Shown here piece by piece: positions 42,543 through 52,738 of a stretch of 64,000 nt of DNA (positions within the stretch are counted from its first letter, which is position 1; the number at the start of each line of letters is the position of its first letter). A program made the position numbers and the translations under genes. The stretch covers positions 1,268,651 to 1,332,650 of the forward strand of contig JBAIAA010000013.1 of NCBI GenBank assembly GCA_037893245.1, in the 5' to 3' direction. The DNA comes from Crossaster papposus (lineage: Eukaryota; Echinodermata; Asteroidea; Velatida; Solasteridae). The notes beneath the pieces are model-generated. The model searched no databases. It was not told the origin of the DNA and was given only the letters and a program-made list of their open reading frames with translations.

Positions 42543-43291
42543 ATATTTTAGTAATTTTGTTTGCATATTATTAAAGCATATATCGTTTGGAGCATTATTG
42601 GTGAAAATAGGGAAGATATTACATTAATATTTTTTGGAGATATTCCTATTTTTAGCGAGTATGTGTAAAAATGGCTTTTCCACGGGAGCTGTCAATGCAT
42701 CAACATGTTTGAATATGATATGACACAATAATGTAATGACGCGATAGTCCTTTGACAAATGTTTTTGCGAGAGCTTCTTTTATTTACACTAAAATGGATA
42801 AATAATACTTTTTAATAGATAGGCTTCTGGTTTTGTTCATTTCAGTTAGTTCAACAAATAATATAATTTCATGTATCTGGAACATCAATAGACAATTGTC
42901 ATGATTTTGTGCACATAATATCGTCATTGCATAAGTTAAAGTCTGTTCCTGCGCAAATTCTTTGGCAGTCTAACCAAGTAAGAAAAATGTTTTTGAGATT
43001 GAAATCATGAATAAATTCATCTATCTATTAAAAAGTATTATTTATCCATTTTAGTGTAAATAAAAGACTCAAAAACATTTGTCAAAGGACTATCGCGTCA
43101 TTACATTATTGTGTCATATCATATTCAAACATGTTGATGCATTGACAGCTCCCGTGGAAAAGCCATTTGTACACATACTCGCTAAAAATAGGAATATCTC
43201 CAAAAATATTAATGTAATATCTTCCCTATTTTCACCAATAATGCTCAACGATATATGCTTTAATAATATGCAAACCAAATTACTAAAATAT
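42543..43291. mobile_element. Foldback repeat with about 275-bp arms
   Basis: Arms 42,543-42,822 and 43,021-43,291 are near-perfect inverted repeats starting ATATTTTAGTAATTT, around a 198-bp spacer. It has no coding capacity. It contains AATGACGCGATAG, a 13-mer also found in the hairpin at 37,805-37,819. No target duplication was recognised. Confidence 0.9.
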
Positions 43292-44060
43292 TTTCCCCAT
43301 AGGTTTTGTACACGTTTTTCTTCAGACTATTGACTTTGACATTTTGGTGAATCCGACCTACTTGAAACTTAGTATACACTTAGAACCCCACTCCCAGATG
43401 TCCCTGAAAGAAATTCGGCACGATTGCGTCTTTCAAGGTCACGTGACGTGACGTTAAAGGTGCAACTTTTTTCCCATAAGGTTTGTACACGTTTTTCTTC
43501 AGACTATTGATTTTGACACTTTCGTAAATTTGATCGACTTGAGACTTGGCACACACCTCGACCACCATCCCCAGGAGGGCCAAGGGAAAAATCGTCATGA
43601 TGACGTTATCGTAGGTCATGTGACGTCACATTAAAGGTGCAGTTTTGAGGCCCCTCTATCTCTGGAAGTACAGGCCCGATTGGGGTCAAACTTGGTATGC
43701 AAGTATTCCAGGATGTGTTATAGACGAACATCAGGGTGACGTCATGATGACATCATCGTGGGTCATGTGACGTCACATTAAATGTGTAGTTTTTAAGACC
43801 CTCTATCTCTGGAAGTACAAGTCCAATTAGGGTCAAACTTGGTATACAAGTATTCCAGGATGTGTTATAAACGAAAATTAAGATGACATTGTGATGATAT
43901 CATCGGATGTCATGTGACGTCACATTAAAGGTTTAATTTTCCCCATAGGATTTGTACACGGTTTTTTTCAACCAATATATCTTTGGCACTAAATTTGATC
44001 GACTTTAGACTTGGCACACACTTAGACCACCACCCAAATATTAAAAGTCATTTTAGACAG
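43292..44060. repeat. About 160-175-bp tandem repeat with GTGACGTCAC motifs
   Basis: Four or so diverged units carry CATGTGACGTCACATTAAAGG, CTCTATCTCTGGAAGTAC, GGTCAAACTTGGTAT and CCCATAGGTTTTGTACACG in order. They follow directly on the foldback. Confidence 0.8.
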
Positions 44061-44845
44061 TATGCGAAACAGCTCTGTGTTTGTCCACAAACACATTTCT
44101 AGTTTTAAGTTTGTTTTATGTGGAGTGCAATATAATAAATATTACTATGAGGTGAACAAACTGTTGGAAATGGAAAATATTTTATTCTTCACCCCATAGG
44201 AATCTTCTTTCTATTGCATGACATTCGCTTTGCAGTTTCAACTCAACAAGTTTCCCATTTTGACGTGTGAAATAATGAGTATACAAGAGACAGATCATAC
44301 TTTGGCATTTTTATTTATTCTCAACAAACGTTAGATGCCACAACATGTCCATGTATATTTTCACTATTTATCCAACATTCTTGCTCTTTTTATATGCCCC
44401 CAGTTGTCCATTCATTACACATGTATTACAAAGTGGCTTATTCGTGCATCTCATAGCAGGGTCACATGTAGACCCAATAATTGGGGCGTTTTCACTCCTT
44501 TTTTTAATTTTGGATTTTGTCTGTTGTTCTAATGCCCCAACAGTTTATTAGCATATTGCCAATAAAAAAAATGAATTGGGAACACAAAAGTTGCCCAAAA
44601 CATGCCAAATACTTGACAAAATATCTTGGAAAGCGCATACTGGCTTCTATACATGTTAAGGAAGAACTGTTAGGGCTTCCATGATACTCACAATTATTTG
44701 GGGTTGAAAATCCGAGCAATTTCGACCAGCTTTTCAAAACACTGTTTTCAAATGATTCAGGAAAATTTCTCATGTATAAACTCTATGGACGTCCAGACGG
44801 CACCCGACTCACATAAAGAGCACACTATGCGAAGACGGGGGACGC
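44061..44845. other. Unassigned sequence inside the Polinton
   Basis: No Polinton gene or known repeat was recognised. Together with the repeats before it, this stretch occupies the place where further Polinton genes would be expected. Confidence 0.5.
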
Positions 44846-44964
44846 GACAATGGCTTTTCGAGCGACTACAGCAACTGTTTTGTGGTGCAGGAATTCCAGC
44901 CTGATGCAGGCCTGCACTCTTGCACCACAAAACAGTCGTTGTGGTCGCTCGAAAAGCCATTGTC
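44846..44964. mobile_element. Small foldback (44-bp arms)
   Basis: GACAATGGCTTTTCGAGCGA starts the left arm, and its inverted copy ends at 44,964. The 31-bp loop contains the palindrome TGCAGGCCTGCA. Confidence 0.88.
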
Positions 44965-45203
44965 TACGCATTCAAATTTTGTTAATGGAAAACAAACCAA
45001 TCTTTTGGAGAATATACCTTTATCGGGCGATGCAGCTCGTTCAAACAATCCCCAAGATCCTATTTACGTCAAATACGACAATTCTTCGAAAGAGTTAGTA
45101 GCCGATAAAATAAACAGCCTCACGTTTTCGTAAAAAAACGGTCTTGGTGAGATAATCGATAATAGAGGTAAAGATATAATTGTAAACGTAAAAATATTTT
45201 AGT
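44965..45203 (+). pseudogene. 5'-truncated tandem copy of the next Polinton gene
   Basis: GDAARSNNPQDPIYVKYDNS and SKELVADKINSLTF parallel the C-terminus of the following gene (DAARSNNPQDPIYINY, SKELVAGKIKSLTF), with a TAA after about fifty codons and KNGLGEIIDNRGKDIIV continuing. It is cut off by the small foldback. Confidence 0.8.
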
Positions 45204-45215
45204 TACTTTTGTAAA

Positions 45216-45887
45216 ATGCAGTCTCATACGTTCGTCATGACAGATAACGAGAAGACCTTTGAACTATCGCGACCTATGGATAACGTCGGGGGTGACCGTC
45301 GCATGAAGTTAAACAACTTTGTGTTAGACTTAGGTTTTTATAACCTCGAAAAAAAAGCGTCGATAATTTGGGAGAGTTTTACGGGTGATATCGATGATCT
45401 GACGCCTCTTCAAATTTCCGATCGTGAAAAAATTGATATTCCTCCGGATAGGTGGAATCTTCATTCTTTTGAATATCGTATAAAAGATTTTCACGATATA
45501 TCTATAGAGTCCTTATCCGATGAACTGTTTTATATATCCATTCCCGACCAAAATCGCATAAAACTATCGAGTAATCTATCTAAACTTTTAGGTTTACCCA
45601 GGGGTTGGCTCATTGGTGGTAGTAATTATTATGAAAAATTTAGCCTAAATCTTTACAGCGCGGTCTTTTTACAAACTAACCTGTTGGAGAGTATACCCGT
45701 ACACTGTGATGCTGCTCGTTCAAACAATCCTCAAGATCCAATTTATATCAACTACATGTATAACAAGTGTTCGAAAGAGTTGGTAGCTGGCAAAATAAAA
45801 AGCCTCACGTTTTTGTTGAAAAACGGTCTTGGCCAGATAATCAATAATAGAGATAAAGAGATAATTTTTTACGTAGAAATATTTTAG
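45216..45887 (+). CDS. Polinton-associated, candidate jelly-roll-type minor capsid protein, intact ORF
   Basis: The 223-residue frame starts MQSHTFVMTDNEKTFELSRP and is predicted beta-rich. LNNFVLDLGFYNLEKK, RIKLSSNLSKLLGLPRGWL and SLTFLLKNGLGQIINNRDKE match the pattern of a conserved Polinton protein that I associate with capsid function; the minor-capsid label is inference. The start is 12 bp after the truncated copy ends, and an ATATTTTAGTTAC motif occurs before this ATG and again after its stop. It is one of only two Polinton genes without damage. Confidence 0.65.
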   Translation: MQSHTFVMTDNEKTFELSRPMDNVGGDRRMKLNNFVLDLGFYNLEKKASIIWESFTGDIDDLTPLQISDREKIDIPPDRWNLHSFEYRIKDFHDISIESLSDELFYISIPDQNRIKLSSNLSKLLGLPRGWLIGGSNYYEKFSLNLYSAVFLQTNLLESIPVHCDAARSNNPQDPIYINYMYNKCSKELVAGKIKSLTFLLKNGLGQIINNRDKEIIFYVEIF

Positions 45888-45931
45888 TTACTCTTTTAAA
45901 AGTAGAAATATTTTAGTTTTGTCTTAATAAA

Positions 45932-46630
45932 ATGACGACTAGTATTTACCCCGATCTAAAAAGTACCATCGAAGATGATGATAGTACGAGGGTGTTTCGA
46001 TTGCAAAAGATCAAAAAAGATATATTGACGCAACGAGAACAGCGAAGCGCGTTGTGTAAAAAATATGGCAAGTTAATTACGACATTGTCTACTACGGAAA
46101 CGCTAGCCGAGATGGGTGGTGTGATTTGTGGGGGTTTTGGAATCACGGCTATAAGCGGTGCCATCAAGTCACCCGTTGGTTTTGCGTTAGAGGGAGTAGC
46201 CTTGAGTTTTGGTTGCGCCGCGTTCGTATTAAAATATTTTAGCAAACGATTTAGACGTAAAGTTAAAAAACACGATGAGATTAGAGTCTTGGTTGAGGCT
46301 AAACTCAACAGCGTAAGAGATCTTATTTCTCAAGCTATTACAGATGGCGATATATCCCACGAAGAGTACGCTTTGATATTAAAGGAATTGAGGCAATTTA
46401 ACGATATGAAAGAGGCTATCAGGTCCGGCAGCAAGCTGTCGAAAAAAAAGGATTCGAGCGGTATGGAATCCGAGATAAAAAGACGCGTGGAAGAGTTGGT
46501 GTCTAAAATCTTATCGAAAAACTTACAGCTTCGCGATAAATACAAATTATTTCAATCGACCTCCTCCTTACGCGTCGGCGCCACCTTTAGACTCGTTTTA
46601 AATTGCGGTGATATGAGATCAAAGTTTTAA
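45932..46630 (+). CDS. Polinton-associated membrane-helix protein, intact ORF
   Basis: The 232-residue frame starts MTTSIYPDLKSTIEDDDSTR. A hydrophobic glycine-rich pair of segments (GGVICGGFGITAISG, GFALEGVALSFGCAAFVL; about residues 62-100) is followed by a basic helical region (KVKKHDEIRVLVEAKLNSVR, ISHEEYALILKELRQF). The pattern matches a conserved Polinton protein of unknown function. The same strand and 44-bp spacing to the previous gene suggest cotranscription. A hairpin begins at its stop codon. Confidence 0.75.
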   Translation: MTTSIYPDLKSTIEDDDSTRVFRLQKIKKDILTQREQRSALCKKYGKLITTLSTTETLAEMGGVICGGFGITAISGAIKSPVGFALEGVALSFGCAAFVLKYFSKRFRRKVKKHDEIRVLVEAKLNSVRDLISQAITDGDISHEEYALILKELRQFNDMKEAIRSGSKLSKKKDSSGMESEIKRRVEELVSKILSKNLQLRDKYKLFQSTSSLRVGATFRLVLNCGDMRSKF

Positions 46631-46656
46631 AAAAGACAAACTGTCTTTTTTTTTTT
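46629..46656 (+). terminator. Terminator-like hairpin at the end of the Polinton gene block
   Basis: AAAAAAGACA pairs with TGTCTTTTTT around a 3-nt loop, and the T-run extends to 46,656. The stem starts within the TAA stop of the 232-residue gene, the same layout as at 39,156. Confidence 0.75.
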
Positions 46657-46887
46657 GTGGGGTGACGATTGAACAAAATTGGGCTGTTCTAGAAGCGGCC
46701 ATTTCCATACTACTTCCGAGAAAACAATACTCTAACATCTGAGTCACAATTTGTCAGGTAAGGAAACCAGAATAGCGGCTAAAAAGTCAATTTTTTTCTT
46801 CCAATGATAGTCAGCCGACCATCGTCGGAAATTGATACAAAAACAATACACTTTTTGTTTAAATGACCACACCATGTGCTTGAGACA
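46657..46887. other. Region expected to hold the Polinton right end
   Basis: No inverted match to 20,830-21,041 was found, so the Polinton terminus remains undefined. Confidence 0.5.
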
Positions 46888-47120
46888 TTAACCAGTTCGC
46901 GTCGGATGACGAATATAAACGCCAAGTTTTCCCCAGATTCAAAACGGATGACGCATAAACACGCCACGAGAAAGGCCGGAAATGTCTGTCAGCAGCGAGC
47001 AAGGCTGGAAATGTGTGGGTGTGCTTCCCGGCCTGAACCTGCCTCGGATCGAGTTTCGTTAAAAATAATCATGCCCCTCGGCTCGGTGATGTTAAAATAA
47101 TCCCGGCGCGAACTGGTTAA
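46888..47120 (+). mobile_element. MITE family A, full-length copy
   Basis: It runs from TTAACCAGTTCGCGTCGGAT to ATCCCGGCGCGAACTGGTTAA (split by the 20-base rule: ends in GAACTGG then TTAA). It is 233 bp, with about 20-bp inverted ends bearing TTAA. No coding. Confidence 0.9.
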
Positions 47121-47287
47121 CTAAGGTATTTCATAATAATTTGGTAGTTCTGTGTTTTGATGTTTGTTGTATTTTTATCTTTAATCTTTACAACCAAATC
47201 AAACAAATGCTTGTTCTTTAGATTTTGTTGAATTGGAGTACTCATACCATTTTTTTCTTCTCTGCGTTATCTTTTTTTGCAATGCAG

Positions 47288-47503
47288 CACAAACTGACGT
47301 CAGCGGGCCCTGCTTGCCTCGCTTCTACTGCAACGAGTCCTCGACCCGCCCGGACCAGTCCATTTGTCCTGAGGGGTACTTCTGCCAGGGGACCACGTTT
47401 AACCCCGACCCGTGTCCAAGTGGAACATTCTCTAACGTCACTGGTCTGGCCGTTGCTTCGGAATGCCCGGATTGCACACCTTGGTTCTACTGTGAAGGAA
47501 CTG
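47288..47503 (+). CDS. Cysteine-rich gene exon, intact
   Basis: 216 nt, phase 1-1, from AATGCAG to GTAAAT. It reads QTDVSGPCLPRFYCNESS, CPEGYFCQGTTF, CPSGTFSNVTGL and CTPWFYCEGTG. It joins in phase to the exon ending at 20,829. Confidence 0.85.
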
Positions 47504-47654
47504 GTAAATCTCCCTTTCCCCTCCCTCCAAAAAAGATCGTTGTAGAGCTGTGCATAGGGACCCGGTATTTGAGCAGATTCCAGGTGGACCGATCCGGCCT
47601 GTCAATCGAACAGAACGCTTTGACCAAATAGATTACAATTTTTGGTCAAGTGAC

Positions 47655-47896
47655 TTCAACCAGTTCGTGCCGGATGACGTATTTAAATGCAAAGTTTTTT
47701 TCCAGATTTGAAACGGATGACACATAAACGCCAAGAGCAAGGCCAGAAATGCCTGTCAGCAGCGAGCAAGGCCGGAAATGCGTGGGTGTGCTTCCCAGTG
47801 CTATCGGCCTGAACCTGCCTCGGATCGAGTTTCGTTAAAAATAATCCCGCGCGTCAGCTCAGTGATGTTAAAATAATCCTGGCCCGAACTGGTTAA
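47655..47896 (+). mobile_element. MITE family A copy
   Basis: The end reads CCAGTTCGTGCCGGATGACG and the copy closes with CCCGAACTGGTTAA. The body matches 46,888-47,120. Confidence 0.85.
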
Positions 47897-47935
47897 TAGC
47901 AAAAGTTGCTACAGTCGTAGTCCGCATGCATAACC

Positions 47936-48056
47936 TCGGTCAAACTCGTTCAAACTCGTTCAAACTCGTTCAAACTCGTTCAAACTCGCTCAAACTCGCT
48001 CAAACTCGTTCAAACTCGCTCAAACTCGTTGAAACTAGTTCAAACTCGTTCACATG
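47936..48056. repeat. 10-bp tandem repeat, CAAACTCGTT
   Basis: About twelve units, with CAAACTCGCT variants, lie in the intron. Confidence 0.95.
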
Positions 48057-48319
48057 CGCTGTAAAAAAGTGTACACAAACAAAATGGCTTTGATATGACC
48101 AGGCATTATTTTCAATCAAAATGCGGCTGTACTTTGTCTATATCGAATGGGGAGTTTAAGAAATGTTCTAACATATGCAGTCATTCCATGTAAATCAGAA
48201 CCAGTACTGGATACAAAACATACTAGAACAAAATACCACCTTTTTTATTTCTGTTTAAAAAGACGCTGGTTAAAAACGAAGGCAAATTTTCTTGCTTTTT
48301 TTTGTTGGCATCCATTATT

Positions 48320-48412
48320 GTAAAACTAGGTCAGTTAAATAATATTTACTATAAAATACAGCCCCCCAAATCCATCCATTCCTGACAATTCAAACAATTA
48401 TTAATGGGACTG
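48320..48412 (-). mobile_element. MITE family B, reverse fragment
   Basis: ATTTACTATAAAATACAGCC and CCATTCCTGACAATTCAAAC are the reverse complement of the MITE B left part. Confidence 0.65.
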
Positions 48413-48529
48413 ATTAAAACAAAGAGATTTAGATATTTACACAGATGTGCATATTACTGAAATATTAAACAGTTTGCGGCAGGATAATTTTGACATTGAC
48501 CATCCCCAGGTGCAAGATTATTGTTTACG

Positions 48530-48696
48530 AACCTCGATCTGCGTCGGGTTTAGGCCGGCACCTGTGGGTAGCACACCTTTATATTTGTGGCCTCGCTCGC
48601 TGTGAGCTGGTCGCCGACAAATAATTCCGGCCTTGCTCCTAATGTGTTTATCCGTCAACAGTTTTAAATTCCGAAAAAAATGGTTAAATGTTGTGA
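48530..48696 (-). mobile_element. MITE family A, diverged copy
   Basis: CTGCGTCGGGTTTAGGCCGG, TTCCGGCCTTGCTC and GTGTTTATCCGTCA match the family in reverse; the termini are degenerate. Confidence 0.55.
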
Positions 48697-48740
48697 TTGT
48701 GAAAATAATTAACAAATCAATATTTCTACCTCCTTTGCAG

Positions 48741-48925
48741 CCAATATGCAGGTGACAGGTCCCTGTGACCCTAGCTACTATTGCCCCGCTGGGTCCAGCA
48801 CACACACCCAGGTGATTTGCCCGGGGGCAAACACTGCCCTCAACAGAGCGCCGAGCCCCAGGATTGCCCGGCCGGCACCTATGTGGACTATCAGGGCGCT
48901 GCAGAGTGTTCCGTCTGCCCAGAAG
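48741..48925 (+). pseudogene. Cysteine-rich gene exon with one frameshift
   Basis: The exon runs from TTTGCAG to donor GTAATT and is 185 nt, one short. ANMQVTGPCDPSYYCPAGSS reads clean up to a GGGGG run near 48,832. CPAGTYVDYQGAAECSVCPE follows in the shifted frame. A single G deletion explains both. Confidence 0.8.
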
Positions 48926-49600
48926 GTAATTTACAAAATCTTTGATTCGTTCTTGAGCTTCAACTTCAGGCTTTACAATCATGATTTTTATCCTCTGACT
49001 AAACGGACTTAAATGTTTTGCTGTAGATACTCCAAATGTTGTCACACAATGGCAATGCTTGGTATACTTCTATTGGATCTGAAGCAAGGATAAAACCCAA
49101 GTTTTGTAAATGTCCATTGTGTGGCGATTGTGTACGAGCCCCGCTCTTATAAGAGAGAAAAATCCACTTTCGACTTGCCAAACTAGATTGCAACATTAAA
49201 AACTGAAGTTATGTCATCGATAGAAGGGCAGGGTTTTTAATTGTTCTAGCTAACGATGCACATAGACAAGACAGTTTTTTTATTTTTTATTTTGCCGTTA
49301 TTTTGTTGAGGGATTTTGCGCGTATAAATACGTCAGGTGGTCGCACGACGCCCACTTGTGAATTAAAATCAGAATGCGCGTTTGCGTAACATCATTCGCG
49401 TAACATAGAAGTGCTGACATGACATCAGCACTTTATCTCGAATAACCTTTCACCTTGACACTTTGAGGTACCGAATTAGTTTATTCTTGGCTAATGCAAT
49501 GGGAGTTAGCTATGGAGTTCAGCTGCTCCGATTCCTTACCACATGTGTATTATAAAAAGCAAAAGCCATTTGGATTTAATTTGCGACACCATTTTTGTCC
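48926..49600. other. Intron, no feature recognised
   Basis: No coding or repeat family was identified. Confidence 0.5.
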
Positions 49601-49605
49601 ATTGT

Positions 49606-49815
49606 GTAATTGTAAGCTATAGCCAAGTAATTCAGAAGCAGCTGCTTCCATTGGGGCATGTACACTTGTAAGCCATAACCAAGTAATTAAGAAGCAGCTG
49701 GTTCCATTGGGGCATGTGTAATTGTAAGCCATATCCAAGTAATTCAGAAGCAGCTGCTTCCATTGGGGCATGTACACTTGTAAGCCATAACCAAGTAATT
49801 AAGAAGCAGCTGCTT
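49606..49815. repeat. 56-bp tandem repeat, left part
   Basis: About four units contain TTGTAAGCCATAACCAAGTA, GAAGCAGCTGCTTCCATTGG and GGCATGT. The same unit and orientation resume at 57,555. The array stops exactly at the (CAT)n tail of the LINE. Confidence 0.9.
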
Positions 49816-51180
49816 CATCATCATCATCATCATGTTACTTTATTTCCACACAACAATATTATATTATATTATGAAATATTTAAACCACTGCAGAATAAGT
49901 GTGGATGGGGGCCCCCAAAAAGCAAGCTTGTCGAGTGGGGGCCCCCACTAACAAATAAGAGCTAATTACATACATGTAGGACAAATAACAAACAAAAACA
50001 CGATATACAATTATTGTAGTAGCATATTAGAGAGAAACAAAAAATACTTATAACCTGTAGGCCTACTTATAACCTGTTGCCTGTAACCCCGTGAAGCAGA
50101 GACATATTTTAATCATCAGTTTGAATATTTATTTAATAATTTAATTTTGTACTTGCGTTTAAAAGTACACAGGCTGGAGATAGCTTTGAGAGAGGGGTCA
50201 ATAGAACCCCACAGCTTGGGGCCTTCATGTTTCACTGTAGCTTTAGCAAGCTTAGTACGAGCATAAGAACGATGAAATTCCTTGCATTGTCTTGTGGAGT
50301 AAGAATGAACTTGTTGATTTTTTGTGAATAGCGAGCAAATGGATTTTGGTAATTTAGTGTTACTAAGTTGTTGCATGAAGGAGCCAAGCTGGAGACCGTA
50401 AATATCAAAGACTTTCAATGTATTACAATTATAAAAAAGGAGATTACTATGGTCATTGACATTAACATTGTTAATTATACGTAAAGCCTTCTTCTGTAAT
50501 TTAAGTATTCTATTAATTTGACCTATACCACTATTTCCCCATGCTAGAATGCCATATGAAATGTAAGGTAAGACAAGGGTATTATAAAGAACCATTAAAA
50601 TATCACGGGGAAAAAATTGTTTTAATTTACAAAGAATACCTACATTTCTTGAAATAACTGTACATATGTAATTGACATGCCGTTTCCATGTGAGTCTGTC
50701 GTCGATCATTATGCCCAAAAGTTTAATGCAATTGGTTTTTATAGTTCTAGTATTGTCAATGATAATTTCAGGAATTTGATATTGCTTTTTGGTAAATAAC
50801 ATATAATTAGTTTTTTTAACATTAAGGGATAACTTGTTTGCTTTTATCCAAGACGATATTTTTTCCATTTCACAATTAATTATGTCAAAAAGTACATTCA
50901 TATCACTATGGCTATAAAATAAATTACTGTCATCAGCAAATAAGATAAAAGAAAGTACATCACTGATCAGAGGATTGGTCAAAATCATTAATGTAGATTG
51001 AAAATAAAAGAGGGCCCAAAATAGAGCCCTGGGGGACACCACAAGAAATATTACGAAAAGTAGATTGAATACCAGAAATCGATACAAATTGCTTTGCTGA
51101 CGATTAGAAAGGTAACTCCTGAACCAATCCAAGGCAACTCCTCTTATTCCATAGTCAGTCAGTCCGCAGCGCACTAAAAA
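49816..51180 (-). mobile_element. 5'-truncated non-LTR retrotransposon
   Basis: On the minus strand the element carries the C-terminal half of a reverse-transcriptase ORF, a 3' UTR and a terminal (ATG)n microsatellite (49,816-49,833). It ends abruptly at about 51,180 upstream. It is inserted in the 56-bp tandem array. Confidence 0.85.
50116..51174 (-). pseudogene. LINE reverse transcriptase, C-terminal part
   Basis: [12 protein letters not shown], the catalytic box FADDSNLFYSHSD, LNVKKTNYMLF, KLLGIMIDDRLTWKRHV, LPYISYGILAWGNS and a C-terminal region are those of a CR1/Jockey-group reverse transcriptase (group assignment is tentative). Between about residues 30 and 75 the frame differs from the expected palm sequence, pointing to a pair of indels. 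The endonuclease and N-terminal half are missing. The FADD motif is intact. Confidence 0.85.
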
Positions 51181-52730
51181 GCCGTTCCTTTTATGTGCGA
51201 TTTATGCATGGCACTTTGTGCGTGACCTCGTTTTTGAATACTTAATGAGCTGGCGACAACGCCTGGAATTTGGTCCGAAACATCCGTTTTATTCACTGGC
51301 TGTCAATATTATGTATATTTTCTTTTGAATAAGGAAACATTTTGTTATATTATCAAATCAGATTGGAAATTATATGACATTTAGAGGGTGAAATTGATAA
51401 CGTAAAAAAAGCTCCCGAATCAACAAATTGACCTTTAAAAAAAGACGGATTTTGTCCATTTTCTGGCAGCGGCCACAACCCAATTTCACACTGATGTTAA
51501 AGATAATTTCATATTCTATCACAAAACTGTATTTTTGGGGTTGATTTTAACTTAGTCCAGTCAGGGCGCAGAAAATTATAACGTTCTCAATAAATTAACA
51601 AACGGAACATCCCGCCATGACAGTCCATAGTCTTCCTGCGCCCTCATTGGTCGAAAATGACGTCATGAAAAAAGGCTTCGTGGTAACGTGTAGTTCATGC
51701 ACATTTTAATACGCAGTTGTTTTTTGTGTATTTTTTTAATTGTAAGCTCAAGCGAAAAGGATTTATCTGCTATTCAGGTTTTTTTTTCTTTTTAACAGTG
51801 GACTGATTAAAAAATAAAAAAATTGCCTGCATAATACAATGTATACAGCCAAATAAACAAAAAACCAAGCGATAAATAAAGTCGTTGTTTAAAATATATT
51901 GATATAAACAATAACATTGATAAATAAACATGTTTACAATATATCTGTATTGTGAGGTTGGTTTATAAAAGAAACTGCACTTTTTATCTGAAACTTGAAT
52001 TTTATCGCTTACATTAATATACCCTGTTGATGTTATATGGCTTGAATAAAATTGTTAAATTAAACCCTGAAATTGTTAAAACTTATTTTAATTACATCAG
52101 CTATTACATGTACATATATACAGATTGAAGAAATGACAACAATTAGGGTTGGTAATACAATAATAAATGTTTAGCAATTAGGCAAAACATCAACAAAATT
52201 ATGGCCAACATAGTGAAGATGATAACTACCATCATCTTTGGCATAATGTGCAAACCATTGGGATTTATTATAAAAGTAAATAAAGTTTGTTTTATCTTTG
52301 CTTGATGTTTTTGGCATAGTTTCTTTGGCATTAAATTATTGTAAATGTTAAATTACAATGTATACCCGCTTCTAACATTGCAAAAACAAAAGATTAAGAC
52401 AAAAATTTTGCTAATATAAATGTTAATGCACATAAATGATATCACTGATAATAGAAATAATACAATCTGCATTCATAAAGTTATATGCCATTTGTGTCAA
52501 ATTTACATTGTAGCTCAAAACTTTGTTGGCATAGTTTTGGGCATTAAGTCCTAGATGATTTGACAAACTGTCCCGACTCGACCAGACTCGGTTTTGATCT
52601 GTTTTAGCTGCACTGTGTTTGCACAACACTGACACAAAGTCATGTATATTATTTAAAACACTAAAATACAAAAACATTTAAATCTACATGTACAAAGAAG
52701 GTGCTGCATATCCACCAGTACATTTAAATC
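51181..52730. other. Intron, AT-rich, no feature recognised
   Basis: Open frames are short and unrecognised. Confidence 0.55.
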
Positions 52731-52738
52731 TTCAACAT

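Larger units (their letters stand above)
21042..46651. mobile_element. Decayed Polinton (Maverick) element
   Basis: The segment contains the diagnostic Polinton set: protein-primed family B DNA polymerase (+), retroviral-type integrase (-), an A32/FtsK-like packaging ATPase fragment (-), and eight further genes or gene pieces matching conserved Polinton-associated types. It lies within one intron of the cysteine-rich gene. Neither terminal inverted repeat nor the expected 6-bp duplication was found, so the limits are the outermost recognisable coding positions. Major capsid protein and cysteine protease were not recognised. An 11.4-kb insertion (26,581-37,936) and foldback repeats (42,543-44,964) interrupt it. 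Most genes carry stops or frameshifts. Confidence 0.93.

Noticed and set aside
47936..48056. CRISPR-like array
   Set aside because: The 10-bp units are directly adjacent without unique spacers; it is a simple tandem repeat in a eukaryotic intron.
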